Shown piece after piece: positions 1 to 11,292 of a DNA stretch of 64,000 nucleotides. The stretch's first letter is position 1; each line of letters opens with the position of its first letter. The notes under the pieces were generated by a model that worked only from the letters and a program-made list of their open reading frames with translations, did no database searches and was not told where the DNA came from. The DNA is from Craterostigma plantagineum (Eukaryota > Streptophyta > Magnoliopsida > Lamiales > Linderniaceae), in assembly GCA_027422505.1 (NCBI GenBank), contig JAPQWV010000005.1, positions 16,510,501 through 16,574,500 of the forward strand, read 5' to 3'. Position numbers and translations under genes: made by a program.

Positions 1-159
1 GAGCAACCCTCATGATGGAACTATTTGAAGTCATCGAGGAGCGACTGGAGCTGAGGAACAGCATTAGAAACTTCGAGCATGCGCTGGACTTGCGCAGGTC
101 ATACTAAGCCCGACGAGGACAGATAGCGCGGAAAGGCAATCAAGCACAAAGGAGGAGAA
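1..159 (+). pseudogene. 3' end of gag-like internal domain, upstream tandem copy
   Basis: This stretch matches 6170-6328 almost base for base, including the shared segments coding for LMEL, VIEE, HALGL or HALDL and CRSYYARRGQIARKGNQAQR-like residues. It is therefore the last part of an internal domain of the same family as the element to its right, and its beginning lies outside the window. A TAA replaces the TAT codon of the downstream copy (tcatactaa against tcatactat), so this copy is broken. It ends in a purine-rich run directly before an LTR. I infer the tail of a tandem or earlier element and not an independent gene. Confidence 0.75.
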
Positions 160-515
160 TGTAGAATACCATTTGTAATTGTGCTTTGATTTCATTAGCT
201 GTCTTCGTAATTAGGGGCTTTATTTGTATTTGTCTTTAGATTAGGACTTATTTGTTATTTATATCAAGTATGTTTGGTATAAATACATTTGTACACATTG
301 ACCTTAATAGAGAATTTTAGTCAATTGATCTGAAAGGCTTGCATATCTAATTCTATAGACAGAAAGTCAGAAATCATTTTCTCACTACACGAATTCTCTC
401 TCTCTCAAGTTCTTCAAAGAAAGGTTTCGATCGAAATCTCATTTGATATAATTCTAATCGATTTCCTTAGGATTTCAAGTCTAGGATCTAGGAGTTTATA
501 ATTGAGGACCTAACA
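160..515 (+). repeat. LTR of gag-only element (shared middle or 5' LTR)
   Basis: The LTR begins TGTAGAATAC directly after a purine run and ends in CCTAACA. It aligns along its whole length with 6329-6683. A TATA-like TATAAATA sits at 278-285, and the matching box in the other copy is near 6447. No convincing primer binding site complementary to initiator Met-tRNA follows position 515, so either the priming tRNA is unusual or the site has decayed. Confidence 0.8.
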
Positions 516-2735
516 CTATGAACTTAGGACTTTTAGTTTGTCGACATGACTTGACAGCATATGACCTTTTTCACGTGTCTTGTGAAATTTTAGGCGTGAC
601 GTTGATCGAAGCAAAATTTTAGGCGTGACGTTTAGGGGACCATGTATCTAGGCTAATTTTGTTAAATCGCGTATTTTACATCATTGTTACTTGCATTGGT
701 TTATGTACTTGCTTGATAAATCAATTTACGTGCATTATTTGAGGGGGAGCATTTACAAAATTTATGCATTGAGCTCCAAATATTTTTGACGGTTTTCTTT
801 AAGTGTTACATGAATTTTTCGATCTGATTTCCCTTGAACAACACACTTCTAAAGAAGGACTTCACAATTTTTCATGAGATGGAGCTAACGGTATTGGTAT
901 AAAAAAATTCAGGGGGAGCCTTATTAAAATTTACTTGTTGATTAACTCTAAACATTTTTGACATTTTGGTCTAAGAAATGCAGATTTCTTGAATAGCTAT
1001 GGAGCCAGATGTTACTATTTCGGAATTACAGGGAGTTAATTGCATTCATTTTAATACATAAAGGGAGCATAATTGTGTTTCTATTTGAAATAAAGGTTCA
1101 ATCTGAAAAAGTAGAAACCTACGATCGAAAAACTGGATCGAAAAAGTAATTTTCACTTCCAGTTTCTCGAGCGAAAATCTTGAAATGTGCCTGTCCAATC
1201 GCGAACCCAACATGTCTAGTTAGCCCATTAAGTAAAAGTAAATTTTTGCAGTCGAAATACTTTAGCACGCGCAAAACCTAATCGTTAAATCAACAGTGTC
1301 TTCTCAGAATCTCTCTCGCAAAACTTAAAAAGACGATTCTATTCTCACTCAAATCTTTCGAATTTTAACCCGAAATTGTCTTTTTAAGGTAGAATCGACA
1401 CTTATATGTTGTTTGCGTTTGAATAAACTCCATTTGCATCTGCATTTTATGAATTTTCGCTTGATTTTGTGTTAGATTTTCGATGACTTGAACTGTGAAA
1501 AACCCGCATGCTATCTTGCAGAGATTTAGACCTTTTATGTGTTTATCTGGGTTAAAATTTGCGTATTTAGATAGTTTCGGTGTTTTCAAACAAACTGATA
1601 GTGTAGTATTTCGATTATATGCGTTTTAGAGCTAGATTCTAAATTTAGACCAAAACTGGGTTTTTGAATGTATGAGGCAGTCGAAGAACTTTCTTGATCG
1701 CAAACAGCTTCAACTGAATTCCGATTCAATTGAGATATTGTTTGTGTCGAAAAAGTTTCCGATCGCCAAATTTTGACTTGGTCGTTGAGATAGATGACAG
1801 AGGTCGAAAAATCACTTACCCTCGAAAATTTTACTTTGATTTTATGCGAGCGAAAAATTAAAGAGCGGAATAGATAAAATAGGTGCAATTCAATTTATAC
1901 GAGCGAAAAACTTATCATTGAGAACGGTAATTTCGATTTCATTTTAGTCCGGTCGTAAATTTCTCGATCGAAAAACTTAATTGCAATTCAATTTCATACG
2001 AGCGATAAAATAAATTTTTCGACGTTAAAATTTCTCGATCGTAAAATACGCAGCGATAATTTTGTTCGATCAAAAATTTACTCGGGATTTGACCTAGTCT
2101 CATGTTGACTAATGTCTCGATCGACAAACTTTGCAGCGAAAACCAATTTTAAAATCGAAAAACTTTCTCGCTCAACAAAATTCACGACGAAAATTTTATT
2201 CACTCGCGAAAAATCTCTTGATCGTAAATTTACGCAGAAATCAATTTTCTCAATCGTAAATTTACACGGAAATATTTCTCGATTGTTAAATTTCTCGGCT
2301 ACAGTACCACGCCTAATGTTTCAACGCTTAGAAAATTTCTCTAAGTCTTTTCCACTGTAGCGAACTCAACGAATAAACATTTTCATCGCAAAATAAACGG
2401 AGACTTTAATTAGGAATTAACACATAGGAAATTAAAATTGAGAATTCAATTCGAGCAAAAAATTTAGAGGAGTGAACAGTGCTTGACTTTTACGATTACA
2501 CTTGGAAAAATTTTCGGCCAGAACCCTATACGCTTCATTTACAACTTTCGAAAATTTTATTAATAAATACCAACTCTTTAGTTCACTCTCGTATGACCTA
2601 TGTGCAAAATTATCTTTTATATGTATATCAAACATGAAATATTGTGTTCGAATATTATAGTTTGATATGATAATTTTCGACTCAAATTCAAATTTGAGAT
2701 TAAACTAATCAATTTCAAGATTTCTTATATCTCAG
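516..2735 (+). other. AT-rich leader of gag-only element with TCGA-word repeats
   Basis: No convincing gene was found here. Short reading frames on both strands are low-complexity and are treated as chance. Two related G-rich segments (AGGGGGAGC at 742 and 914, each followed by a similar AT-rich stretch ending in TTTTTGAC) form a degenerate direct repeat. From about 1690 to 2345 short words of the type CTCGATCG, TCGAAAAA, CGAGCGA and ATCGTAAATTT recur every few tens of bases. The base composition changes sharply at about 2736, where the more GC-balanced gag-like region starts. Confidence 0.55.
1690..2345. repeat. Degenerate interspersed TCGA/ATCGTAAATTT motif array
   Basis: The palindromic core TCGA, usually extended to CTCGATCG or TCGAAAA, and the word ATCGTAAATTT are repeated many times in an otherwise AT-rich sequence. 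Spacing is irregular, so this is not a simple tandem satellite. Similar words occur in the LTRs of the two Ty3 elements further along the window. Confidence 0.5.
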
Positions 2736-5700
2736 ATGGATCGATACCCTCAATACTATCATATCTATGACCATAATCTGCATATCAAAGTTCAGGACAC
2801 GAACTTTCAGCTAGACCTGACTACGTTCCGATGTCCTGTCGAAATCATGATATCCATTCTACAAGGCCATCCCCTCTGGCACGCGCTCACCGTGAAAGCC
2901 TTGGTGCCCATGGTCTATCTCCAACAGTTTTGGGGATGGATACAGAGTCACGAAGTCAACGGCACTTACCAATTCACAACGGTGGTCGGAACAAGACACG
3001 TAAACTTTAGCAAGGACGACTTTGGACTTGTCTTGGACCTTCCGTTCAGCCAGAACTACGATCCTCTGCCGACGGATGCGGAGATGATTCATGATTTTCT
3101 CCACATGGGATACCGTCTGCCACTCGCCAAGCTCGCACAAGTTCAGAGCAACGGCATCGCACATCCATGGATGACACTCTTCGGCATCATCAATAAGTGC
3201 TTGTCGCCGAAGCACGCCGGTTTTGACAAAGGCAACGGCAACGTTCTTAGGATCTTCCACGGAATTGCCTTCTCCAGAAACTATGACTTTGCCTAGCTGA
3301 TCTGGAATGACCTCGCCGAACAGATCAGACAAAAGGAGAACAAACGATCGAAGAATGTACCGTATGCGAGGTGGTTCTGCTGATCATCGCCCACCTCATG
3401 GAGCTTCACGAGAACATCACTCGTCTACCTCCAAGAGGCAACTATCAACCACCCCTGCTCAAGTTCTTCCATAACCCCAACCTCACGGATTTGATTCAGC
3501 CATCGATGCCGATTCCGTTCGAGCTACTCCATCTTCCCGACCCCTCGGGAGACGAATACCAAAGCTACTGCCGGGAGAATCATCTTACGGAAGAGATGAT
3601 TCGAGGGCCCCCGATAGACTTTGCAGTGAGCCCTCAACAACAACACCACAGCCCTGAGGCCGAATTGATATATCAAGTGGCCCAGGAGCTAGAAGTGGAG
3701 ACTTCTGCCCAAGACCTGAAGCTACATTGATCGACGAAGTAGCTCAAGAGTTGAAGTCGAGGCTCCAGTCGAAGAACTAGGAGCTGAAGTGCCCATTCAT
3801 GTTGGCGTGTTCCAAGGGTCTATTAAGGATATCCTTCAACAGGAAGCACATCTTGAAGCAAAAATGGGGCACATCCCTCTTCAACAGGCTACAACGCGTG
3901 AGACCGAGGCTCTGATCTTGACGATTCCACCCAATGAGCCTCTAGTGACAGAACAAGCCCGTGAGGATGTTGATCGTGAATTATCACCTCACACGGCCAC
4001 CCTATCTGACACTGAGTCAGATGAGGAGATTCGATCGATAAGACGGCCTTCTACACGTCAACTTCTACCCGCCGAGCCCGTCTCCCACGATGTCACTCTT
4101 ACATCAGACCCGATGCTGGTTACCTCTCCAAGGGCTGAGGATCCTCATCGCTCAATCTTGAGCCGAAGCCCGACCTTCCTGCGTCAATCGTGGCCAATGT
4201 TCAGACACCGCCTACTACCGGCCATGACCTATAAAGGTCTGATACGCAAGTTCAGTCAGAACTTGAAACAATACCCTTAGATGCGAATCTTCTAGATTCA
4301 AATCGAGGATTGGGTGGAAGACTCGATCCGTCGCAACCTCAAGTGACGACGAGCCAACCCGTTGAGACGGCGTTCACTCAAGGCTTGTTAACAGGCGACA
4401 TCAGTCGTCCTGGTCCATCTACGGAGCCTCCTTCCCCGTTCTTGACGGAAGCTCACTTACAGGCAGCTCTCTCCTCTGCTCTATCACAATTCGAGGAACG
4501 ATTTATGGAGAGAGTTCACGCTGCTGTAGAGATATCCCGACGAGATACCGGGAAAGCACCAATCTCTGAGGCCCAGCAGTCCGGACAACCCTCCTGACTT
4601 ACCCTCACACCCATTCAACCCACACAACCCATATCAATCACCATTCCCGTCCTCACACACAACCTTATAAACCCTGCTAACGTACCAATCAGCGACCTCC
4701 ACTCCATCCTAGTCGCCAGATTACTTGAGCTGACCAACCGGATGCCTGCAGAAGAAGATCTCTTCCGACGTCTCGTGGATTATCCTGACCCACCTACCGA
4801 CACATGCTGAGGTCAAAACTCCCTCTCAAAACGCCGACATGACGATCCTGATGATCAAGGTCGTCATGAGGGGGACCAAGAACTTCTACGAGCGGTCAAG
4901 TACAAAGCTCGGGCGCGGCACGAACGAGTACAGAAGCCGCTGAAACCTCACAACGCACTGCCCAAACAACCTCCACCACGCACCGCACCACTCTAACCCA
5001 AATCGAACCACCAACCTTTAACTTAAGGACGCTTCCTTCCACACCACCATCGATCTACATAAGCCCCTTGCTTCCGAAAGAAGAAGCAAGTGCCGCAATG
5101 CTCGTGGCCTTGGCAGAAACTCAAGCAACTCCCAGCTCGACCGACCCACACGAGTTTCTCGATAAATACATATTCGAAGAACAGTGGATGACCCACAGTA
5201 TGCCCGATAACCATCAAAGACAGCGGCTCAAGGACGTTCGACACTTCTTACAACAAGCCTCAGTTGACCTAGTTTTGATACACGACGAAGAACTTCAGAA
5301 AGGCGAAGATCGCGAAGTAATTCCCCCTAGGCTTCCAGAACTGATTGCTCAACGAGCGGATGCCCCTTCGAGACTAACTCCGGGGACAGTTCGAATCGAC
5401 ACGCCTTGGGAGAACATAAGGATAGAATTCCCATTCCTTGAAGAAGTTCGTCAGCGAATCTGGAGGTCAGCTGACAAGATAAAGAAGTTGAACGAGTTCG
5501 AGCTCAGAGGCGTCTCTCACTGGGATCAGCAGAAAAAGGATGACTTATCTTTGAATGCTGACCCGTCTTGACCTGCTGTGAGGTTGGGGATTCCAAAAGG
5601 ACAATTGAAGAGTCATTTCAAGAGTCTATCCCCAATATGTCAGCTGCTAAGTGTCTACTGTACAAAAGGCAACCTTCTAACTCCATTCTACCTCATAGAA

Positions 5701-6333
5701 CGGATGAACAGAACTCGAGAAGAGCTAAGCGAGAGCGACCTACCGTACCTCCCTGCCGAGGAGGTGTACCGTCTCTACCAACTGTACGTGGAGAAGTACA
5801 AGGGTCCTCAAGGCTTTATAAAGAAGGAAGGACTCGAGGGACTCTACCGGTTCATGGTACGCCAAGTCAAATACTTTGCCGCACACGACCTTCAGATGGC
5901 TCTGGAGAGCAACATGAAGAAGGTCAACATGGCCGCTCCGCTCAACAAAGGACCTGAGGTCGAAGGTCTTCCCAACAATCACGTGCACATAAGCTCAGAC
6001 TTAGGAATCACCTACCTCAGTCCTATTGCTAAAAAGAATAGGTTGATGCTGAAGACTGAAGTTCATAAATTCTGTGATGGGACGCTCAAGATCATCAGGA
6101 AGAATATAGAAAAGAGATTGGAAGAAATTAACAGAGAGATCATGCTGAAGCTTCATAGGTCCGTGAGAGAACAACCGCTTCTGATGGAACTACTTGAAGT
6201 CATCGAGGAGGGATTGGAGCTGAGAGACACTCTAAGAAACTACGAGCATGCGCTGGGCTTGTGCAGGTCATACTATGCCAGACGAGGACAGATAGCGCGG
6301 AAGGGCAATCAAGCACAAAGGGGGAGAATGTAG
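2736..6333 (+). pseudogene. Broken gag-like protein of non-autonomous LTR element
   Basis: Six plus-strand pieces at 2736-3296, 3371-3730, 3789-4280, 4310-4597, 5068-5571 and 5578-6333 form one disrupted reading region. The first piece starts MDRYPQYYHIYDHNLHIK and contains HALTVKALVPMVYLQQFWGW, a segment type I recognise from gag-like proteins of plant LTR elements annotated as hypothetical or retrotransposon proteins. The middle pieces are proline-, serine- and glutamate-rich and probably disordered. The last piece is rich in charged helices and ends a few bases inside the 3' LTR. There is no CCHC zinc knuckle. If functional it would assemble particles packaging the element RNA. Stops and frame changes separate all pieces, so it is dead in this copy. 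Confidence 0.65.
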
Positions 6334-6683
6334 AATACAGCTTATAATTGTGCTATGATTTCATTAACTGTCTTCGTAATTAGGGGCTTTTATTGTATTT
6401 GTCCTTAAATTAGGACTTACTTGTTATTTATACCAAGTTTGTTTGGTATAAATAATATGTACACATTCGAAATCAATAGAGAGAAAAGTTTTAGAATTTA
6501 ATCCGAAGGGCTGCCAATTCATATTCTAGAGAGAGAAACACAAAGGACTTTCTCACACTAGTAAAATTCTCTCTCGATTCTTCAATTGAGGTATTCGATC
6601 GAAATTTGATTCTCGACTATTATGATCGAATTACTTAGAATTCATGCCTAGGATTGATAGAGTTGATAATCGAGGACCTAATG
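6329..6683 (+). repeat. 3' LTR of gag-only element
   Basis: It starts TGTAGAATAC after the polypurine stretch and matches 160-515 to its end, where the expected terminal CA reads TG. Sequence similarity stops abruptly there, which sets the right border of the element. Because of the tandem structure, no target site duplication can be read for this copy alone. Confidence 0.78.
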
Positions 6684-7824
6684 AGATTAAGCGAAAATTA
6701 ATGGATTATTTAACCTAATTGCGCACAAATATCCAAATACTATATACAACAACAAATCACAAATGAGGAGGTTCCTTGACCTTGCGTATAACTACTAAAA
6801 ATAAATGGTAATTCTATTTGCACCCACTAAATTACTTTTACACCCCTATCATTTATTATCGTCCTTTATTTATTACAGTTTTAACTTCATTTATTACTTT
6901 CCTTGTATCTCAACTCTTTATAGATAGAAATTTAAAAAAAAAAAACTCACGGAATAATGATATACATTTGTTATATAAACAATTTAAACCTTTTTGAGGT
7001 TGACTTGATTTCCGTTTCTTTTTTAGGTTTCGATATATGTATACATAAGAAGAAATATAATTACATAAGAAGAAATATTCATATTATATGAATTTTGTAA
7101 TTAAAACGACACAATATTGATATTATAGATTAATTCTATGTTGCCTATAAAATGTAAATTAATGTACAATATATAAAAATAAATTAAAGATTAAATAGCT
7201 GATGTTGAATCGAATGAAATAATTTGTAATAAATTGAAAATTAATTATTGTAAAAATATGGTTTACATGTTGAAAATACCTGGAATTTGTACTATTAATA
7301 AGGATTATATTAATTTTTACAAATTTCATGTACTTCTCACCTTAGAGAGGGTGTGAATAGTATGACCCAAAAAAAATTGTCATTTTTAATTTGAAGGCTT
7401 GGAGATTGTGGAGATATTGGTGATGAGTTTCGCATGATAGCTATTGTAAGATGAAACATTCATAAATGTAATTAGACATAAAGTAATCATGGATTTGAAT
7501 GTCTAAAGTTAAAATACTGAAATATATTTATCTTTCTTATAAATAGAAAATGAAAGAACAATGAGACATCTACTCTATCATAAGTCTTAAATAATGACAA
7601 TCTTCTAATATATTACACGTTACCTATAACTAAATGTAATTAGTCCAAATTACTATATATATTATGCATGAAAGAAAGATGTAATTAGAACTTGAAATAT
7701 GATTACAGCACTGCACACCTTGAAATGGCTGGTCTACATTTGTTTTCTTATTTATCAGTGACATACTTCACTTGTTTGTTCAGATAGTTTCATCACCCTC
7801 AAGTCATATCATAACACAACAGAA
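6684..7824. other. AT-rich intergenic DNA upstream of polygalacturonase gene
   Basis: No coding region is visible. Two segments near 6806 (GGTAATTCTATTTGCACCC) and 7348 (GGGTGTGAATAGTATGACC) are imperfect inverted copies of each other and might be the ends of an old MITE, but no flanking duplication supports it. The last few hundred bases presumably hold the promoter of the gene at 7825. Confidence 0.5.
7653..7662 (+). promoter_or_regulatory. Candidate TATA box of polygalacturonase gene
   Basis: The sequence CTATATATAT, continuing into ATTATG, lies about 165 bases before the first ATG and is the best TATA-like match near the gene. The background is AT-rich, so chance occurrence is quite possible. 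Confidence 0.3.
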
Positions 7825-9319
7825 ATGCTTGACACCCTATCCAAACTCAACATGTCAAAGTTAGAAAAATCATTCTCTTGCGTGGCAATATTTCTCACCG
7901 TTTTTAGTACACTAATATGTCGTGCTTTAGCATATTCATACAACGTTGCTGACTTTGGTGCGAGAGGAAATGGTGAAATGACCGATTCAACCTCGGCTTT
8001 CCTCCAAGCTTGGGAAGCGGCTTGTAAATCCAATGGAAGGCCCGCCCAAGTGATCATTCCCAGTGGCACGTTCTTGGTTAAACCCGTTAGCTTCTCGGGT
8101 CCATGCAAGAGCAACATTGACTTCATAATCAAAGGAACCCTAATCGCACCGAGTTATGAGTCCTTCGGAAACTCCGAGTTTTGGATTTCATTCACTCAAG
8201 TAAATGGACTTTCTATCACCGGCGGCGTCGTTGACGCAAAAGGATCGAGTTTTTGGGAATGTAGAAGGGGTCATAATGCTCAATGCCCTCAAGGAGCGAG
8301 GGTAAAATGCCTACAATTTCCTTTTTCTTACCACACATATATAACTACTAACAGTTCTTTGGTTAATTTTCTGCAGTCCATTATGTTCAACTATTGCAGC
8401 AACGTAAAGATTAGCAGTCTCACGTCCGTAGACAGTCAAATCATTCATATATCGATCCACCATTGTAAGAACGTGAACCTAGAGAATTTGACGATCAAAG
8501 CACCAGGAACAAGTCCAAACACAGATGGTATTCACATTGGATCATCACAGGGCATCGTCGTAACAAAAAGCTCTATAATGACAGGAGATGATTGCATATC
8601 CATCGGGCCGGGCTCGAGGGACTTGATCGTCGACCAAATTCAGTGCGGGCCAGGACATGGCTTAAGGTCATCTGTTATATAGATATGACATTCGCATTGA
8701 TATAAATGGTAATTATAAACACTGTGAAATGAAGCTATTCAATTTGATCTCAGTATTGGGAGCCTCGCTCAGGAATTCAACGAAGAAGGTGTGCAGAACG
8801 TGACTATCAGGAATTCCATTTTGACGAAAACCCAAAACGGGGTACGTATTAAATCTTGGGATAGAAATTGCCGTGGTTTTGCGAAGGATATCAGGTTTGA
8901 AGGTATCATCATGCGAGACGTCAATAACCCAATCATCATCGATCAGAATTATTGTCCCGATGGCAATGGATGTCCCCATACCGTACGTACACGTTAGGGG
9001 TTTGAGCACTCTTTTTCAACAATGTATGATCTTGTGCCTTATTTTAGTTTTCTATTATTCTTCATTTCTTCAGGGTTCAAGTGTGGAGGTGAGCCAAGTG
9101 TTATACAATAATATAACGGGAACATCGGCAACGGAGGAGGCTATATCTTTTCGATGCAATTCAAAAAAACCATGCGAACAGATCCAATTGCAGGAGATTA
9201 ATCTTCAATTCGGTTCGAAACCTGCATTGTCGCGTTGTGAGAACGCACGCGGTGGCAGTAAGGGCACTGTCGTACCAAAGAGTTGCTTATCTGTCAAAGT
9301 CTCCCGAGAAGAACAATAA
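7825..9319 (+). CDS. Polygalacturonase, glycoside hydrolase family 28
   Basis: The enzyme would hydrolyse alpha-1,4 bonds of polygalacturonan in the cell wall. I read four exons: 7825-8301, 8377-8666, 8754-8982 and 9074-9319. The three introns (75, 87 and 91 bp) all have GT-AG ends, and the joined frame gives 413 residues with no stop. A hydrophobic N-terminal segment ending in RALA before YSYNVADFGA is a likely secretion signal. All GH28 signatures are present in order: NTDGIHI, GDDCISI, GPGHG (the second splice restores GHGLSIGSL) and RIKSWD. The C-terminal cysteines (CNSKKPC, SRCE, KSC) fit the family. The exo-type pollen subfamily is possible but uncertain. A second in-frame ATG at 7852 would give a shorter, more typical signal peptide. 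Length and intact catalytic residues suggest a functional gene. Confidence 0.9.
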
Positions 9320-9343
9320 TTGTCCACTCCGGCTTTTTTTTAC

Positions 9344-9349
9344 AATAAA
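9344..9349 (+). terminator. Candidate polyadenylation signal
   Basis: AATAAA lies 25 bases after the stop codon of the polygalacturonase gene, following a T-rich stretch. The position is plausible for a near-upstream element, but plant signals are loose. Confidence 0.4.
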
Positions 9350-9535
9350 TTAAAAGAGCACACTATACAAATGATAGATATATATGTAACGTTTAACAAT
9401 AATAATTTTGGAAAAATATAAATAATAAAGAATGTTTGTTTTATCAGAATTACATTTGCCCACGAAGACGAATATGCACAAAAAACCTAGACGGATTATT
9501 AGTTTAAGCTGTGGATGATCGAAGTTGTTGCATTG

Positions 9536-10701
9536 GGAGAGAAAGGCAAAAATAGTGACCTTTTTAAAATAGAAGTGCAAATATAGTTAACTTTTTAACA
9601 ATGTTGCAGAACTAAGCAACTTTTCACTTTCAATTATTATTTTTTTCACTTTGACCACAAAACTATTTCAAATTACAATTCCCCACTCTCATTACTACTA
9701 ATAAGCAATATTTTATTGATAATTATATTTTTAACCATAATTAACTTTAATCACTTTCAATTAAAACATTTTAAAGTAAACTTAATCCCCTTTACATTCT
9801 CGCACCAAGCAGCACCGAGAATCTCTTGCATTGAACATCAATCTTACATGTGAAACTTCCGTTGCGTATCAAAGACGTAGGTAACCATGTCATCATGTAA
9901 CATGATTTGTATCATCTATTGCCATATATTGCACATATATCTTTAATAAACTATCATACAATCCACTAATTTCTCGCAAGTAAGTCAACATTGCATCGAA
10001 CAAAACATCGCGTGAAAATATCCCACTATCTTTTGGAGATTGATCATAAACTGTGTGATTGCCAACTGTGATTAAATTGCCAACCCAATATAGCGTCACA
10101 ATAACTGAATTCGACAAAATTTCTGCAAATTCAAAACTGAACTTTCAGGAGGAAATGCGAATGTCACTAACAAAAGATGATTCTTAAAACAAAATAAAAA
10201 TAAACCAGTTATATGGAAAGGAGAAACTAGCCTGATAAACAATGATATTCGTTCGAAGCTAGTGTAGGTTGGTGGTGTGGTTGTCCCTATCGTCCATGAT
10301 AACTTCAATGGAACGTTCGAATATGTTTTCTTATTTTTCTGATCTTCTTTATTTTTTTTAAGTACTAAAATAATGATAATAAGATAATGATATTCTATAA
10401 AGAAATGCAAGAGATTCTCGGTGCTGCTTGATGCGAGTCAATGCAAAGGGAATTATGTTTTATCTAAAATGTTTTAATTAAAAGTGATTAAATTGAATTG
10501 GGGTTAAAAATATAATTATCAATAAAATATTGCTTATTAGTAGTAATGAGAGTGGGGGATTGTAGTTTGAAATAGTTTTGTGGTCAAAGTGAAAATGATA
10601 ATAATTAAAAGTGAAAAAGTTGCTTAATTTTGCAACATTGTTAAAAAGTTAACTATATTTGCACTTCTATTTTAAGAAGATTACTATTTTGCCTTCCTCT
10701 C
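9536..10701. mobile_element. Mutator-like element with 300-bp terminal inverted repeats (MULE-1)
   Basis: The left arm (9536-9834) and right arm (10402-10701) are close inverted copies of each other over about 300 bp. Their outer ends read GAGAGAAAGGCAAAAATAG and, inverted, GAGAGGAAGGCAAAATAG. The flanks carry a nine-base duplication with one mismatch, GTTGCATTG at 9527-9535 and GTTGCGTTG at 10702-10710, as expected for Mutator-type insertion. No transposase is present, so the element is non-autonomous. It lies a little over 200 bp past the end of the polygalacturonase gene. Confidence 0.85.
9893..10410 (-). pseudogene. Possible captured gene fragment inside MULE-1
   Basis: The unique centre of the element holds two minus-strand reading frames with a protein-like, non-repetitive composition. 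One segment, after a possible intron acceptor (TTTGCAG near 10125), reads NSVIVTLYWVGNLITVGNH and continues for about 60 residues; another reads NVPLKLSWTIGTTTPPTYTS. A T-rich stretch resembling an intron lies between them. I do not recognise the parent gene. The arrangement, coding-like DNA between long inverted repeats with no transposase, fits a Pack-MULE that took up host exons, but this is an inference. Confidence 0.35.
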
Positions 10702-10869
10702 GTTGCGTTGTCCTTGATATTAAATGAATTCTCACTTTAGACGCCATGCATGCATGACTGCTAATAACGATCGCAGTGCGATGAACTAATTGAATGGGAT
10801 ATCTCATGTCCGTGAACTCATCAGTGGTTCTTCCCGATAATTTATTTTAATCGATAATAACATCAATTA

Positions 10870-11140
10870 GCGAAAATTCATTGGATTGGCGACAGACAAC
10901 ACAGTTGCGTAGCGAAAAGGCCGTCGCTAACTTTAGCGACGGAGTTTCCCAACGGAAAAGGCTGTCGCGAATTTGGGACGGCTTCACTATCGCAAAATTA
11001 GCAACGGTTTTTCGACGGCGTAGTCGTCGCCACTTAACGACCGATTTAGCGACAACTGATCCGTCGCAAACTTAGCGACGGGTTTTATCAACGGATTTTC
11101 GTGCGGAGCCTAGCGACGGTTAATTCGTCGCAAATGTGGG
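10870..11140. repeat. CACTA-1 left subterminal repeats
   Basis: The words TTAGCGACGG, CGTCGCTAA, CCGTCGC and AACGGNTTTTCG recur at short intervals in both orientations. Pairs such as TAGCGACGG and CCGTCGCTA can form hairpins. The same words appear at the opposite end of the element. Confidence 0.7.
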
Positions 11141-11292
11141 TTCGATGTACAATTATCTATTTTAATAGTGATTCGTAATAATCTATAATATTAAATGTAA
11201 TAAGTATAAAAATATTAATTAAATATAAAGATTTAGAAACTAATAACATCACTTAGTTACCAATGTATTTTACATCCGAAATGTATTTTACA

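Larger units (their letters stand above)
160..6683 (+). mobile_element. Non-autonomous LTR retrotransposon with gag-like ORF (LARD/TR-GAG type)
   Basis: Two related LTRs of about 355 bp flank some 5.8 kb of internal DNA. The internal part has an AT-rich leader and a broken gag-like coding region, followed by the polypurine stretch ACAAAGGGGGAGAA just before the 3' LTR. No protease, integrase, reverse transcriptase or RNase H motif is visible in any reading frame. This fits the large non-autonomous retrotransposon derivatives of plants that keep only a gag-like gene and depend on enzymes from other elements. Because another internal end lies to the left of the first LTR, the structure is a tandem of internal-LTR-internal-LTR. 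The LTRs differ at many positions, so the insertion looks old. Confidence 0.7.

Noticed and set aside
2859..3332. Minus-strand gene opposite the gag-like frame
   Set aside because: It is the antisense shadow of the 2736-3296 coding piece, which has family resemblance on the plus strand.
6806..7366. MITE with TIR GGTAATTCTATTTGCACCC
   Set aside because: The inverted ends agree at about 15 of 19 positions, but the similarity does not extend inward and no target duplication is visible.
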